From Hyphodiscus hymeniophilus (lineage: Eukaryota; Ascomycota; Leotiomycetes; Helotiales; Hyphodiscaceae): 64,000 nt of DNA. Positions 10,843 through 21,653 of this stretch are shown here, one piece after another (the stretch's first letter is position 1; each line of letters starts with the position of its first letter). Made by a program: the position numbers and the translations under genes. Below the pieces are notes generated by a model, which had not been told where the DNA came from, ran no database searches, and saw only the letters and a list, made by a program, of their open reading frames with translations. The stretch lies in assembly GCA_016508695.1 (NCBI GenBank), contig VNKQ01000006.1:992001-1056000 (forward strand). Reading direction: 5' to 3'.

Positions 10843-11883
10843 CTACCTTGACTTCCAATCCCCAATGTGAGCAGCAATAATCCCAGCCGCCTGCTCAGGA
10901 CTGTGCTGTCGTCCAATAGCTTCCACAAAATCGCCCTCCGGGTCCATCAAATAGAAATAGATACTATGATCGACCAAATAATCCTGACCCTTCTTCACGC
11001 CCTCCGGCGTGCTGAAGTAGACTCTGTACTTCTTACACACGCCTTTGATATCCTCCCAGCTCCCTGTCAGGCCGATGATATCCTTGTGGAATTCAGACAG
11101 GTATTCCTTTAGCACCGCAGGCGTGTCGCGCGCAGGGTCGCAGGTGATGAAGAGGGGTATCATGGGAGGAGAGGAGGCGAGTGATGGATTGGAGCGCACG
11201 AGGTCGATCATGCGCGCCATTTTATCGAGTTCTTCGGGGCAGATATCTGGGCAGTGGGAGAATCCGAAATATACCTAATAATTCCAACCGTTAGCATCCA
11301 TCTCTGAAGCCGTCTACTTCCCATACCACATCAATCCACACCCTCCCTTCCGTAAATAATTCACCGTAGGAGACATGATATAACTCACAAGAGTATACTT
11401 CCCCTTCAGCTCCTCATCCGTAAAGACCTTCCCATCCTGATCAACCAGACTAAACGGCCCCCCAACCTTTGGCCTCCCAACCCCCTTCGCAGCTTCAGCC
11501 ACGCGCTTCCTTTCCATACGTGCTTTCTCATAGCGGAAGTAGAAGATCAGCCCGGCCCCCGCAGAGAGGAAGAGAGCGCCCGCTCTCCAAGAAAAGGGCT
11601 AGTCTTGTCAGCGTTGTCCTTAAGGGTATGAGGGTTGGGTGGAGGAGCAGAGGGATGTGATGTGAAAAGGACGTACGCCTGAGCGGTATCTTGAGCGTTG
11701 TTCTTGGACCGTTTTATAAGTTCGTGGAGGGGTGGTGCTGAAGGGTCTAGATAGACATCGTAATGATGGTGTGATGTTTAGAATTCGCAGGCATTGGGCC
11801 CCAAAGGCTGGTGTCCTTTCAGGTCTTAGGCATTGTGAGAAAGTAGAGAGTAGACTCCGGCTGGGAATGAATGATTTGGACAT
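10843..11883 (-). CDS. SCO1: SCO1/SenC family copper chaperone, mitochondrial
   Basis: Three exons on the minus strand: 11883-11677, 11598-11389 and 11274-10843, all phase 0, with introns of 78 and 114 bp; 282 residues. The N-terminus is Arg/Ser-rich without acidic residues, as in a mitochondrial presequence. A transmembrane segment (ALFLSAGAGLIFYFRY) follows at about residues 77-92, then the Sco1 signature GVGRPKVGGPF, and in exon 3 the copper-binding CxxxC (HCPDIC, Cys147 and Cys151) with the third ligand His242 (LVDHSIYFY). Sco1 is anchored in the mitochondrial inner membrane and delivers copper to the CuA site of cytochrome c oxidase subunit 2. Length and key residues are complete, so it should be functional. 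Confidence 0.93.
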
Positions 11884-12359
11884 GTTTGTGGAGCCGTTGT
11901 GAGGACCGTGGCCGATGATGTCGTTATGGTCTCGTTTTCTCGAAGTGCTGTGGAAGCTAGAGCTCCAATACAAAAAGCCACGCCGCCCTAATCCCCACAA
12001 AGCGGCGGAGCATTCCACATTTCACTCAACTCACATAGATACATTCCAGAGTCCAGCCATATCGGTCAGTGTCTGTATTAAAGTCTCTATTAGCTGTGCA
12101 AAGCAGGAGTCTGCAACATGCTAGCCACCTCGAAAAACTAGTCCTACAAGTACAAAGCTCTCCTGTATCTGCTCATTCGCACTTTCCTTTCCTGTCTTAC
12201 TTCCAATGCAGAAGAAAGAAATGCTTAATCTGCACTTTACCGTACTTGAAAATCAACACCAAGAACTCCAAACAAATGCTGCTTGCTTGCTAAGCCAGTA
12301 TGCGCCACCGCTGAATCTAAGTGGAAAAGCAAGGAAACTATATCGCCAACCCAAGACCA
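11884..12359. other. Intergenic, SCO1 upstream region
   Basis: A 476 bp stretch between the SCO1 start and the stop of the next minus-strand gene. It should hold the SCO1 promoter and the neighbour's 3' UTR. No motif stands out. Confidence 0.4.
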
Positions 12360-14786
12360 TTACTCCCGTCGACTGACTTGGCTAGCGCTTGTACGACTCC
12401 GCTCATCTTCTTCCAACACATCACTCAGCCGAGTAGGATGATGGTGTCTAGGCATAGCTTCCCAACCTGCTCCGTATCCTTGGCCCTCATAGTCAACTCC
12501 AGTGGTCGCCGGATGGCTGGTTGGTGCAGCAGGTCGTCCAGCGGTAGCCGTTGAACCTCGTCCGTACTCAACTCCTGAGACAGGGGCGCGACCGTATTGT
12601 TGCGCGTAGGCCAGTTCTCGTTCTTGGGCAGCTCGGACGTCATATTCATCTTCTTCGTCATCGGAGATGGGGGCTTGGTAGCGGACTTTATTCCCTCGTG
12701 CGTCTCGAATGAATTGCCCTTGGGCATCAATTTCATATTCTTCTTCACTGAATGCTCCTTCTGATGCAACAGATGGGCCATAGGAGGGGTTGTGTTCAGC
12801 GCGGCTAGTAGGGTCGGCAGGAAGGAGACTGATATCCTGTTGCTGTTGGTAAAAACCAGATGTGGACGCCGGTTGGACTGCGGGTGCTTCGGAATATCCA
12901 GATGCATAATTAGGGGAGGTTGCAGTAGCCGTGGTTCGTGCGGTTCGAGCAGTAGGAGTGGTTTGCTGCATTTCAACGAATGGGTCGGTGGGATCCGCTC
13001 GCTGCCCTCGAGCATATGCCTGGTATGCGGTATCGCTATCGACTGGACCTTCAGGCTCTTGCACGGGTTGGCTACCAATGTTTGTTTCGGTAGCATAAGG
13101 ACCTTCCCGTGTTTGGGGTTGATCACGAGCACTTCCATGTCGGCTCGGAACACCTTGCATCATTGGAACAACTTGAACACCACCAACAAGAGTCGGTTGA
13201 CCTTCCCTCAACGAAGCCGTACGGTCGCGTTCTTCCTGCTCTCGTCTGCCCAGTTCCTCCCAAGCCCTTCTTGCCTCCTCCTTGGATATCTGCAGTTCGC
13301 GCTTCATCTCGGCCAGTTGCTTGTCAACATTACTTTTCTGCCGCTCCCTTTCAATACCTTCAGCGATCAAAGTTTCTCGGTCACGCCGCTCTTGCTGTAT
13401 AGTGGCTTCCGTCACGGCTTGAATTTCTTGAGAACGTTCCTGCTCCGCTCTAGTTTCGAAGAACCATCGCTGAAATTTGCGTTCTGAAGATGCTCGCAAG
13501 CGTTGGAGCTCTACGACAGCATGGAAGAGATTGGCTCCAGCGGCTGATAAATCTGTGACTTGCCGAGAAAGTTGCTGGGAAAGTGGGTCTCTGTTAATTT
13601 CATTAGAGTTCTCTTCCAATCTTCGAATCCAGAACGAGGTAAGACCCTCCCAATGTGCTGAGAGAGTTTCCCAGCGCTCGAATGCATGAGGAAAGGAAGA
13701 CCTGGTTGGCGCAGCTCCGCTGTTCTCTGGTGGTACTGGTGTCTCGGTAGATGGACCAGGAACCGAGGAACCGGCTTGTGCTTGAGCAGGCCTAGTTCGT
13801 GAGGCTTCAGGCTGTGAGGGCCGTGGTTGTTGTTGTGCTTGTGTAGAGGGTCGGGGCCTGGCAGACGGTGCTGCTTCACCCCCTCCAACTGCACTCCCTC
13901 CTCTACCGACACCCTGCAACGTTTCCTGTGGCCGCTCACCGCTGGTTACTCTACTCCCAGCTCTACCAGATCGTTGCGAATTGTCAGAAATTCTTTGACC
14001 AGTTGTTCCTCCAGAACCACGCTGGTTACCACCTTCTCCACTTCCTCTCTGTGCAGCGCCAGCAGCTGCAGCTCTTCTCTCTGCACTCTGCCGCCTCTCT
14101 TCTTGCTCAATCAATCTTGCTTCTTCTTCCGCTCTTCTACGCTCCAATGCCTCTTGTTCCGCTGCTTCTTCTGCTCTGCGTCTTTCCCTAGCTGCCCGGT
14201 CTCGCATAATATCTCGGGGTCCTCGAATGTTCGGCGACCCAGTTGTCCCTGAAGGTGCTTGTATTCTGCCATTGCCAGTCCGTCCATTTTCAGCGGAGGC
14301 AGATGGACCTCCACCGATCAGATCTGACATTGAGGCGTTCTCCTCAACGAGGTCTGGCGTGAAGGGATTAGGATGGCGTAAAGCTTCCTCGAGCGTGTAA
14401 AGGATCGCACTCGCAGTGTTCTTCGATATGCGGAGCGCACGATGAGGACGTCTCGCAGCTTCTGGAGAGATATGCTGAGAGCTTGATGCTAATGGAGTTG
14501 AAGAAGCGGGCTCCTCTTCGAAATCATGGGTGAGTTCGCTTCTTTGCTGTTGCCGGGCGAATCTGACTCGAGGTGGCGAGGGCGATGGAGAGATACCAGC
14601 GGAAGCTGCTTCAATATGAGTTCGTCGGAGTGGTTGTTGCTGCTGGCGCTGAGATGGGGTGGGCGTAACAGGGTCGTGGACGTCGTAAAGGTCGTTAGAT
14701 CTGGGTTTATTGGGGAGCGTCAACGCGTCTACCCGCAGAGGTGAATCTCTGGAGGTCGACAAGGTGAATGGGAATCCGGAATTCAC
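12360..14786 (-). CDS. Large disordered coiled-coil protein (N-terminus unresolved)
   Basis: An open frame of about 808 codons. Its first codon here is GTG, a stop lies a few codons upstream, and the first in-frame ATG comes only after about 150 residues, so an upstream exon is likely. A plausible 3' splice site lies about 40 bp into the frame (ACCTCCAG). Visible parts: a Gln-rich basic N-terminus (PSQRQQQQPLRRTH), a conserved-looking segment ALRISKNTASAILYTLEEAL, a charged Arg/Glu/Ala coiled coil (RRRAEEAAEQEALERRRAEE), a long Gly/Ser/Pro-rich spacer, a second coiled coil (EMKRELQISKEEARRAWEEL), and an acidic Tyr/Gln-rich C-terminus. Probably a structural or scaffold protein; no function is assigned. 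Confidence 0.72.
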   Translation of the reverse strand: MNSGFPFTLSTSRDSPLRVDALTLPNKPRSNDLYDVHDPVTPTPSQRQQQQPLRRTHIEAASAGISPSPSPPRVRFARQQQRSELTHDFEEEPASSTPLASSSQHISPEAARRPHRALRISKNTASAILYTLEEALRHPNPFTPDLVEENASMSDLIGGGPSASAENGRTGNGRIQAPSGTTGSPNIRGPRDIMRDRAARERRRAEEAAEQEALERRRAEEEARLIEQEERRQSAERRAAAAGAAQRGSGEGGNQRGSGGTTGQRISDNSQRSGRAGSRVTSGERPQETLQGVGRGGSAVGGGEAAPSARPRPSTQAQQQPRPSQPEASRTRPAQAQAGSSVPGPSTETPVPPENSGAAPTRSSFPHAFERWETLSAHWEGLTSFWIRRLEENSNEINRDPLSQQLSRQVTDLSAAGANLFHAVVELQRLRASSERKFQRWFFETRAEQERSQEIQAVTEATIQQERRDRETLIAEGIERERQKSNVDKQLAEMKRELQISKEEARRAWEELGRREQEERDRTASLREGQPTLVGGVQVVPMMQGVPSRHGSARDQPQTREGPYATETNIGSQPVQEPEGPVDSDTAYQAYARGQRADPTDPFVEMQQTTPTARTARTTATATSPNYASGYSEAPAVQPASTSGFYQQQQDISLLPADPTSRAEHNPSYGPSVASEGAFSEEEYEIDAQGQFIRDARGNKVRYQAPISDDEEDEYDVRAAQERELAYAQQYGRAPVSGVEYGRGSTATAGRPAAPTSHPATTGVDYEGQGYGAGWEAMPRHHHPTRLSDVLEEDERSRTSASQVSRRE

Positions 14787-17102
14787 CCGAAAAAGGGTTT
14801 CGATATGGTGGTTGCGAGTGTATCAGACGGGATGTTCCCTCTTGGGTGTGGAATTCACTTTCTTGGGGTGGTTGGAAATGAACAAGAAGGTGTGGGTGAA
14901 ATATGGGTAACGAGCAAGAGAGAATGTCTTCGACCTGGGTATGCTCGGAATTTTTCTCGCGTGGTGGTAGAGTTGTCTTCAGAGGAGGTTGGTAAAGGTG
15001 TGAAAACAGGAGGCGGGAAGCGAGTTTTGGCGTGGTCGAGAAATTGTACAGGCCAATCGTCGCAATTGAAATAACTCGCCCAAATCTCAAGCAGGGAGAG
15101 AATCCTTACAGGGTATGATTCTGTTAGATCTTGCGCACAAGTACTTCCCGGTTGGAAGTATTCAATTGGTCTTGGGGGATGCATCTGTCGTGGACCTCAG
15201 ACTCGGCCAGCGCAAACTTCCTGTCCACAGGCCAGCTTCAGTGAATCAGAAGATGCGCAGTCCGTATGAAGTCGAATTGCCAGAGTGGAATCAAGGGGAA
15301 TGGATCTTTGCATTGAAGATATCATGCTCGCACGATATCGGATTCAATTGAGTGTGCAGGGTCGAAGTGTGCGGTTTTGACGATGCAGGATTGACGGTCC
15401 CGTCGAGTATTTGCGCTGGGGGCATGGAATCAACGACGCTCGTCGCAAAGCTTCAACATGATCGAGAAGAGGTCAATTGGCATTCGTGCTCTGTCGCATT
15501 CCGTTTGCTCAACTCATCTCTCCTCGTCTGCGATCTCGCCCTGCAATTTCGAGTCAATTGGGCTGAAAAAGCGAGGATTTGAGAAATCGAGGAGGTTGGA
15601 GTTGGAGTCTCGGCTCGGACCCTGGCTACCTGGCCCTTACGTAGCGAGTGCGCTGGCACCACAAGGGACAATTAATGGGAAAAGTCCTGGTTGACCACAT
15701 CATCGATAGCGATTCGAGCCTCTGCCCCTTTGCATTGCATATTCTAGGTATCAAAGGTTTTGAATGAGTGGTATTTTGTTCTTGAAGCTCGGCTTTGCTC
15801 TGTTATGCTATTCTACTTCTTTGTTTTTATCCTTGTTTGTCTTCAGGTTGTCCAATGTTATAGCTTCAGCCTTCTCCATCAGCTTGTCGCTTGTGACAGC
15901 TCGCGCTCTCACTCTCTCGTACCTGAAATGTTCACGCCATAAGCAGACTGGCAGGATGCACTGGCCAGACTGGGTAGAACCCTACAGTAAACGGAACATG
16001 AGGGCCCTTCCCTTTCCGTTCCCGCGATTCAACCCTCCCGCTCATGCCACGTCCAATCATGAACCGAGATTGGAATCCTCAAACAATAGGTAAGGTCGGT
16101 AGGTATGGTAAGCTGTGGACATCGAATGAGATGAGCCGGACGGCTTCTTGCATCACCTGACTGGGGAAGGGAAATGGAAGAAGAGACGTCGGGTGGAAGG
16201 GGAACATTGTGCTTGGGAACAGTAATGGCAAGTCGCTGTTATACCTTTGGTGGATTTGCTTGCTGCTGGTGTTGTAGGTGTGCGAAAATGGGAGGCTGGG
16301 TGCTACGTTGGGCTTGTCTTTGCCTCGTGCCATGACTGATGGCCAGGCTCTACCTTCACCAGAATAGAGAGAAACGTTATCTTGGTTTTGGATCTCCCAC
16401 ATTGTATGAAAAATCCTTCACTGTAAAATATCACCCATACTTCTAACGGAATGAGCTGCAATGTCACGTGACATGGCGATTAATCAATGAAGTCTTGAAA
16501 CTGGCCATCAGGATAACCTTGTTGTATCAAAAACTTCCGAATTCCAAAACATGAAGCAGCTTTCAGCGTTCCGAAACCACCGAGACCAGGAGACGGAGGA
16601 GGAGAAGGAGGGAGGGGAAATCGGACGACTAGAAATAGATGAAGACTAGAGTATTCAATTCGATCTAGCAATCTCTCCCCGAGACGGTTTAGGAGATGGA
16701 GACGCACGTTAAAAGGAGGGTAATAGCCTAACAAACACAGCAACATGATCATCTCTTGTAGTTTCTGCGTGCTACTAATGCTGGCGGTCTTGTGGTTGTT
16801 TGATCTTTAGCAGGAGAGGAGGACAGTGGAGCCAAGGATGAGGCAATATCCTTTCCCTTTGTGTAAGTAATGTTGGAAGGATACCTGCATTGTTCTGCTA
16901 TGTGATCCAACATTAGATATTTATAGCTCGGAATTCTGTTTTTACCAGATGGAAACCGAGGTCAAAAATTGATATTCAGCATATTAGGTCCGTGCATTGC
17001 CTATCGATGTCAACGCGACAACCTCAAAGAGAAGCCAGCCAGGAATTGATAGCTCTCAACTAGCGTTCACATGAGGTCGACCCCGAACTCACAGTTTTCA
17101 AG
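14787..17102. other. Intergenic, 2.3 kb, no gene seen
   Basis: No convincing gene. The part just above 14786 on the minus strand may contain a 5' exon of the coiled-coil gene: the frame from 15184 ends in a possible GTAAGG donor. Frames at 15764-16093 and 16079-16402 lack protein-like composition. An extended E-box palindrome lies at 16462-16473. Confidence 0.45.
16462..16473. promoter_or_regulatory. TGTCACGTGACA palindrome
   Basis: Perfect 12 bp palindrome around a CACGTG core, about 630 bp upstream of the Bre2-like gene. This is the longest of five TCACGTGA sites in the window. Candidate bHLH or Cbf1-type site. Confidence 0.4.
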
Positions 17103-18874
17103 ATGTCTGCAGAAGATATTTCCATTCCAAGCCCCAAACGCGAAGCCACACCATCAACAACTATTCCAATCCCGTCCCTCCCTCAAAAACGCGCCCTTGA
17201 AGACGATCACCAACCCGCGGTCTCCTCACCTCTCAATCCCGACTTCAAATCCTCAAAAGGTGACGATGCAGCTATTGCGCGCGAACGAGCACCCAGAGCA
17301 AAGAAAGAATCTCTCAAGAAGCGTGAATCGAAGGCAGGATCGCTTGCGCCTGACACCAGCACAAGAGCTACACCAGACCCAAAATCAAGCACATCACACA
17401 AGCACAAGAGAAATGTTAGCGTACCGGCTCCTATGAGATACAAGCTTCCTCCGCCAAAGACGACAGATTTTGAAGCTCCCCGTGGTCCAATTTTCGTGCC
17501 GTGGGAGACAAGGACAGCTCCAGATGGGACAGAGATACAGTTCAACGAGACCACAGACCAGTAGGTCCGCCATGTGTTTTGCGCTTTCTCAGAGCTAATC
17601 ACTGTAGTGTCTACAACAAGAAGAACTTTCACTACACTCACTGCATTGCGGACCCCGCATTTCCATCCTCCCTCTACTACCGACAATCAGAATCTGAACC
17701 CTTCGAGCCCCGACTCAACTTCGAAGACACCTCTACACACATGTTCCTTGACGAATCAGGTCACCATGTAACTACAAATAAAGGGTTCAGAATGGCGAAG
17801 GCGAATGTTGGTGTAAGGGAAGGAAGATGGTACTGGGAATGCAAAATTACAAGCGGCATATCAAAACGGAAACGAAGTGACGCGCATAGTACGGAGGAAA
17901 GTCCAAAAGGTCACGTACGGATGGGCTGGGCGCGGAGAGAGGCGACTTTGGATGCTCCAGTTGGTTTTGATGCTTACAGTTACGGTCTGAGGGATGTTCA
18001 AGGACAAAAAGTCTACATGTCTCGACCAAAGGACTTCTTCCCGGCTGGCGAAGATATCAGAGAGGGCGATGTGATTGGTCTTGAAATCAATCTTCCTTCG
18101 GAAGCATTACATCGAAAGGTTGTAGAAGGCCACTATAACCCAGCGGTGGATTTGGAAGATGATGAGCCAATCGGTATTGAGACAGCAGACATCATCCGCG
18201 ACCGAGTTCCAATTCGATTCAAGGCGCACCTCTATTTCGAACAAATCGAATATCACGCAGTCAAGGAACTGGAAGAACTCATGAACCCTTCCCCGGTCAT
18301 CTCTTCGACTGGGGGTCTCGTTGGTGCTGGACAAGACCCAAGCCCCACACATCCGTACCCATCACTTCGGACCTTACCACACTCTAACATCAAGATTTAC
18401 AAGAATGGTGAATTGATCGGCACAGCTTTCAAGAATCTTTTGGGATTCCTCCCACCAGCATCAAAACCACTTGCCCAGGTAGGAGCAAGAGAGGGCCTGG
18501 ATGATGGAATGCTTGGCTATTACCCGGCTGTATCTGTCTTCCGAGGCGGAGCAGCAGAGGTCAATTTCGGGCCAAAGTTCTGGTATCCACCGCCAGAGTA
18601 CGATGACGATGTTGATATGACAGGCAATCCACCTACATCGGCATCGAGGAGGCTTCGTGCAGTTGGAGAGCGTTACCAAGAACAAATCGTGGAGGACATC
18701 GTGTATGATATTGTTGATGAGGTTTACTTTTGGATGCAGGATGGCGGCGTTAGTGGAAAAGGGGCTACGAACGGGGTAGTACAAAATACGGGAGGTGTAT
18801 TAGTGCCGGATGGCATGCTTGCTAGTGGCGGTTTGGGCTTCGAGGTCAAGGAGTTGGTACAGGATGATGAATGA
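17103..18874 (+). CDS. BRE2: COMPASS subunit Bre2/Ash2-like, SPRY domain
   Basis: Two exons, 17103-17560 and 17608-18874, separated by a 47 bp intron (donor GTAGGT, branch CTAAT, acceptor TGTAG, phase 2); 574 residues. The N-terminal 120 residues are disordered and Lys/Ser/Pro-rich. The SPRY domain follows (about 190-410): GREGRWYWECKI-like core, HVRMGWARREA, FDAYSYGLRD and EDIREGDVIGLEI are clear. A short charged insert (SKRKRSDAHSTEESPK) sits inside the SPRY fold. The C-terminal part ends the SPRY with GGAAEVNFGPKFWYPPP. Bre2/Ash2 is a core subunit of the Set1/COMPASS histone H3 Lys4 methyltransferase. The Aspergillus counterpart, CclA, controls secondary-metabolite clusters. Confidence 0.9.
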
Positions 18875-19910
18875 GCGGTAGTGACAGAACTTTTGAAATC
18901 AAAACTAGATCACAAGTCCAAGCTCCTACTCTTTCTTCCCGCAGCGCATTTCATGAAATTACATTATCAAGTTCATCCATCCGGAGGCCGAGTTGGCGGC
19001 TTTCTCGGAGCCATACCAGCACTCCAGAGCTGCATTCTGCTCTTTCTACGGCTGGAACACATACGTCCATCTGAAATTCATGATTCCTTTCTCAAGCAGG
19101 GGTTCGAAAGCTTTCAAAACCACACTTATATTTCCTGGAGTCTCTCTTCTCTGATCCGGTATTTACTACAGCTCTCATTCATCTAGAAGCTCTATGTTTT
19201 ACGCAACTGCGTTGAGCTCTGCACTCTACGTTCTCCGATAGAGAGCCAGTGCATCAGCCATTGAGATGTTCTTTTCGTTTGCAAAGTGCAATGTGAGGAA
19301 CGCCCAACGCAGTTAAGTATTTATAACTTATGGCGGAATTGACGTCTCTAACTGTTCCTCGTGCTCGGATATGAATGATACGGCTGCTTTAAGTCTGGGA
19401 TCTCCGTGTCAAACATGAACACCACTGTCATAACGAATCGCTACAAATTGTTTAACGCTTTGGGCAACGATTGTAGAACTCGCTGGACGTGCATGCAGTC
19501 AAAATTTGAGACTGTTTTTTGATCGATCAGCGCTTCCCCGCTTCCCCTTTAAATTCGCCTCGCGGTAGTACTTCGGAGTAGACTGTGTGTACTAACGATA
19601 GCGAGGCGACCTTTTGACCTTTCCGACCGTCTTCATACTCATATAAGAAATCCACTGGCTATGAGTCCCCAGGACAGCCAATACTATGAAGTCGTTTTTG
19701 CATGTTATATCTCATTTTTGATTAAGAACTCATAACCACGGACCACACCCAAAAATGGAGAAAGCATTGCATTTGAAAGTGGAGAGCTCTAATTTACATC
19801 ATCTTGATCCAAGGCTCAGAGTCTGGTCAGCAGAAGATTGCATCCAAAGTGAGGGAGCAGATGCAGACATCGAAGCCTCAATAGGTCTAGTTCTTCGCCC
19901 ATTTCTTCGC
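18875..19910. other. Intergenic, no gene seen
   Basis: About 1 kb between the Bre2-like gene and the F-box-like gene, which converge here. Frames at 18871-19186 and 19799-20002 are not supported. No RNA gene or repeat was noticed. Confidence 0.4.
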
Positions 19911-21233
19911 CTATGACTCCCTATTCGAGGTTTGATAATCGTTTGGGGGAGCAGAGCTAACCAAGGCTTGTTTTCGAGGCTTGCGGGGTATGCGAGTTTC
20001 AATAAGTTTCTTCACAGTTAAAGTCAGCCTGATATTCATCTCTAGGAGGATGTTCTGTGGAATGCAGCTCACTGAGGGATCTTTTGGCAAGGTCAGGGTA
20101 GCCATCAAGAAGCTTTTGAAGGAATCAATCATCTCGATATATTCCATGCTACGCCTCCACTGTAATCTTGGGCGTATATTGACGGTCTGAAGACCCCGAA
20201 GCTGGACAAGATTGTCGAATCCGGAACCTTCTGAGAAAAGGAGTGTAACGGGGTTTTCTTCCTGGTATAACTTGATGCGTTTGTTGTGGTGATCGTGCAT
20301 AGGCAGGCTACAATCAACACAGATGTCAAGGTGCTTGAGGTTTGGGAAGGTAAGCATGTCGAAGAACGAAGCCTCGTCTTTAGCTAAGTTTTTCCAGCGA
20401 AAGCTTAAAGTCCGGACATTTTCTGTTGATTCGGACATGAAATGCGCCAGCTCGCCGGATAATGATCGTGTTTGAAAGTGTTGTTGATCCAGAAGAGGTC
20501 TTTGCATTCGGTGTGGATATTGCGGGACACTGACAATAAGCTGAGAACAAGGGGGATTTTGTGAGAAGTTTTGCGGTGATCGATTCCTTTAGGTTGTACA
20601 AGCTGGATGATTGGGAACTTGAACGTGAGAGCAAGGCCGTAAATTTCCTTCCGCAACTCGATCGGTAGCTTTTCAAGAGGGAAAACATCGCCTGCTGAAT
20701 GAGTGGTTAGTTATTGTGAGCTCTATAAAATGTGTAGAGCCCAAATTTTTTTACAAGATATTACAATTACCCTGAATGTCCTCCCATTCGTGTTTGTGCA
20801 CTTGAAGCAACGCTCCACGTTCTGAGACGCTCTTCAGCTCGTTTTGAGCCTGCTCAGAACTCAACAGCTTTGGACACAAGGTTGCGATATTGACGATTTC
20901 ATATTGATCTCCTCCCAAATGACAAACAGCAAACAAGCCAGTGCCGACTTCAACCTTTGAAGTGATTGTGCATTGGGCAAAAACTTGCATGGAGTTCTTG
21001 GCTTCTTTAGTATTGCGGTCATCCTCACTAGTCAAGTCCACTTTTGAAGAGGTAATGTCGATGTTACTAACTCGATGATTACCTTCGACTGTGGTGTGAT
21101 AGTTGATGGTCGTGCTAATGTCTTCGTGTTGATCACCTTCGACCGTGTCCTGGTTTGCGGACGAATGTGTGACAGCCTTGTTTACTTTCTCCAAGACGCG
21201 CTCTCTAGAAAGCTTCTGTCTGTTGGGTGCCAT
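19911..21233 (-). pseudogene. F-box-like paralogue A, apparent frameshift
   Basis: Exon 1 (21233-20771, ATG, MAPNRQKLSR) and exon 2 (from 20691), with a 79 bp phase-1 intron (GTAATT...GCAG). Exon 1 contains an internal near-repeat (TVEGDQHEDIS, TVEGNHRVSNID) and a motif shared with the gene at 24 kb (EIVNIATL...LSSEQAQNEL...GALL...WE). Exon 2 opens with an F-box/2EXR-like helix, LEKLPIELRKEIYGLAL, then LSVSRNIHTECKDLFWINNT. Near 20470-20490 the reading changes frame: after FWINNT the continuation is in another frame (LSGELAHFMSESTENV, TFPNLKHLDICVD, to a stop at 19911). No GT donor exists there, so this is a one-base frameshift or a sequencing error. Without it the protein would be roughly 410 residues. 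Confidence 0.65.
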
Positions 21234-21653
21234 CTTGTTCAACGATAAACAACTTCGACTAGTTATGTAGGGGAAGATTGAAAGGTAGCTAGACTTTGAC
21301 GCAGGGAATGACGGTTCGGTGACGATATGTTGAAGGAGACAACTTCGATGCACCAATAAGCGAGTGAACAACTTTCTTCAAATTCACTACCAACCACATG
21401 GTTTGTTAGCGTGATGGGAGTAAATAAGCTGAGAAGTTGGTATTGAGGACTGGTATTGGGACCAAATGGGTGACAGAGACGGATTATTGCATAAATAATG
21501 TTACGCTTTCAGCACGAATTGAAATAGGGGTTGATTAATCATGTAGAGCTCCGCTAAACCAATAGATTCAAGTCAAAAAAGTACGCATCCCATATAACCA
21601 TTTTCCAGCCAAAACGCCACATTATCATTAGGGTATCAATCATCGTTTCTTTC
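21234..21653. other. Intergenic between two minus-strand genes
   Basis: A 420 bp stretch holding the promoter of paralogue A and the 3' flank of the membrane-protein gene. No motif stands out. Confidence 0.4.

Noticed and set aside
12792..13487. 231-residue plus-strand frame
   Set aside because: Antisense shadow of the coiled-coil gene; Cys/Ser-rich composition is what the complement of Gln/Arg/Ala codons gives.
15764..16093. Plus-strand frame with a hydrophobic start resembling a signal anchor
   Set aside because: The hydrophobic part comes from T-rich sequence; the rest is not protein-like and a second frame overlaps it.
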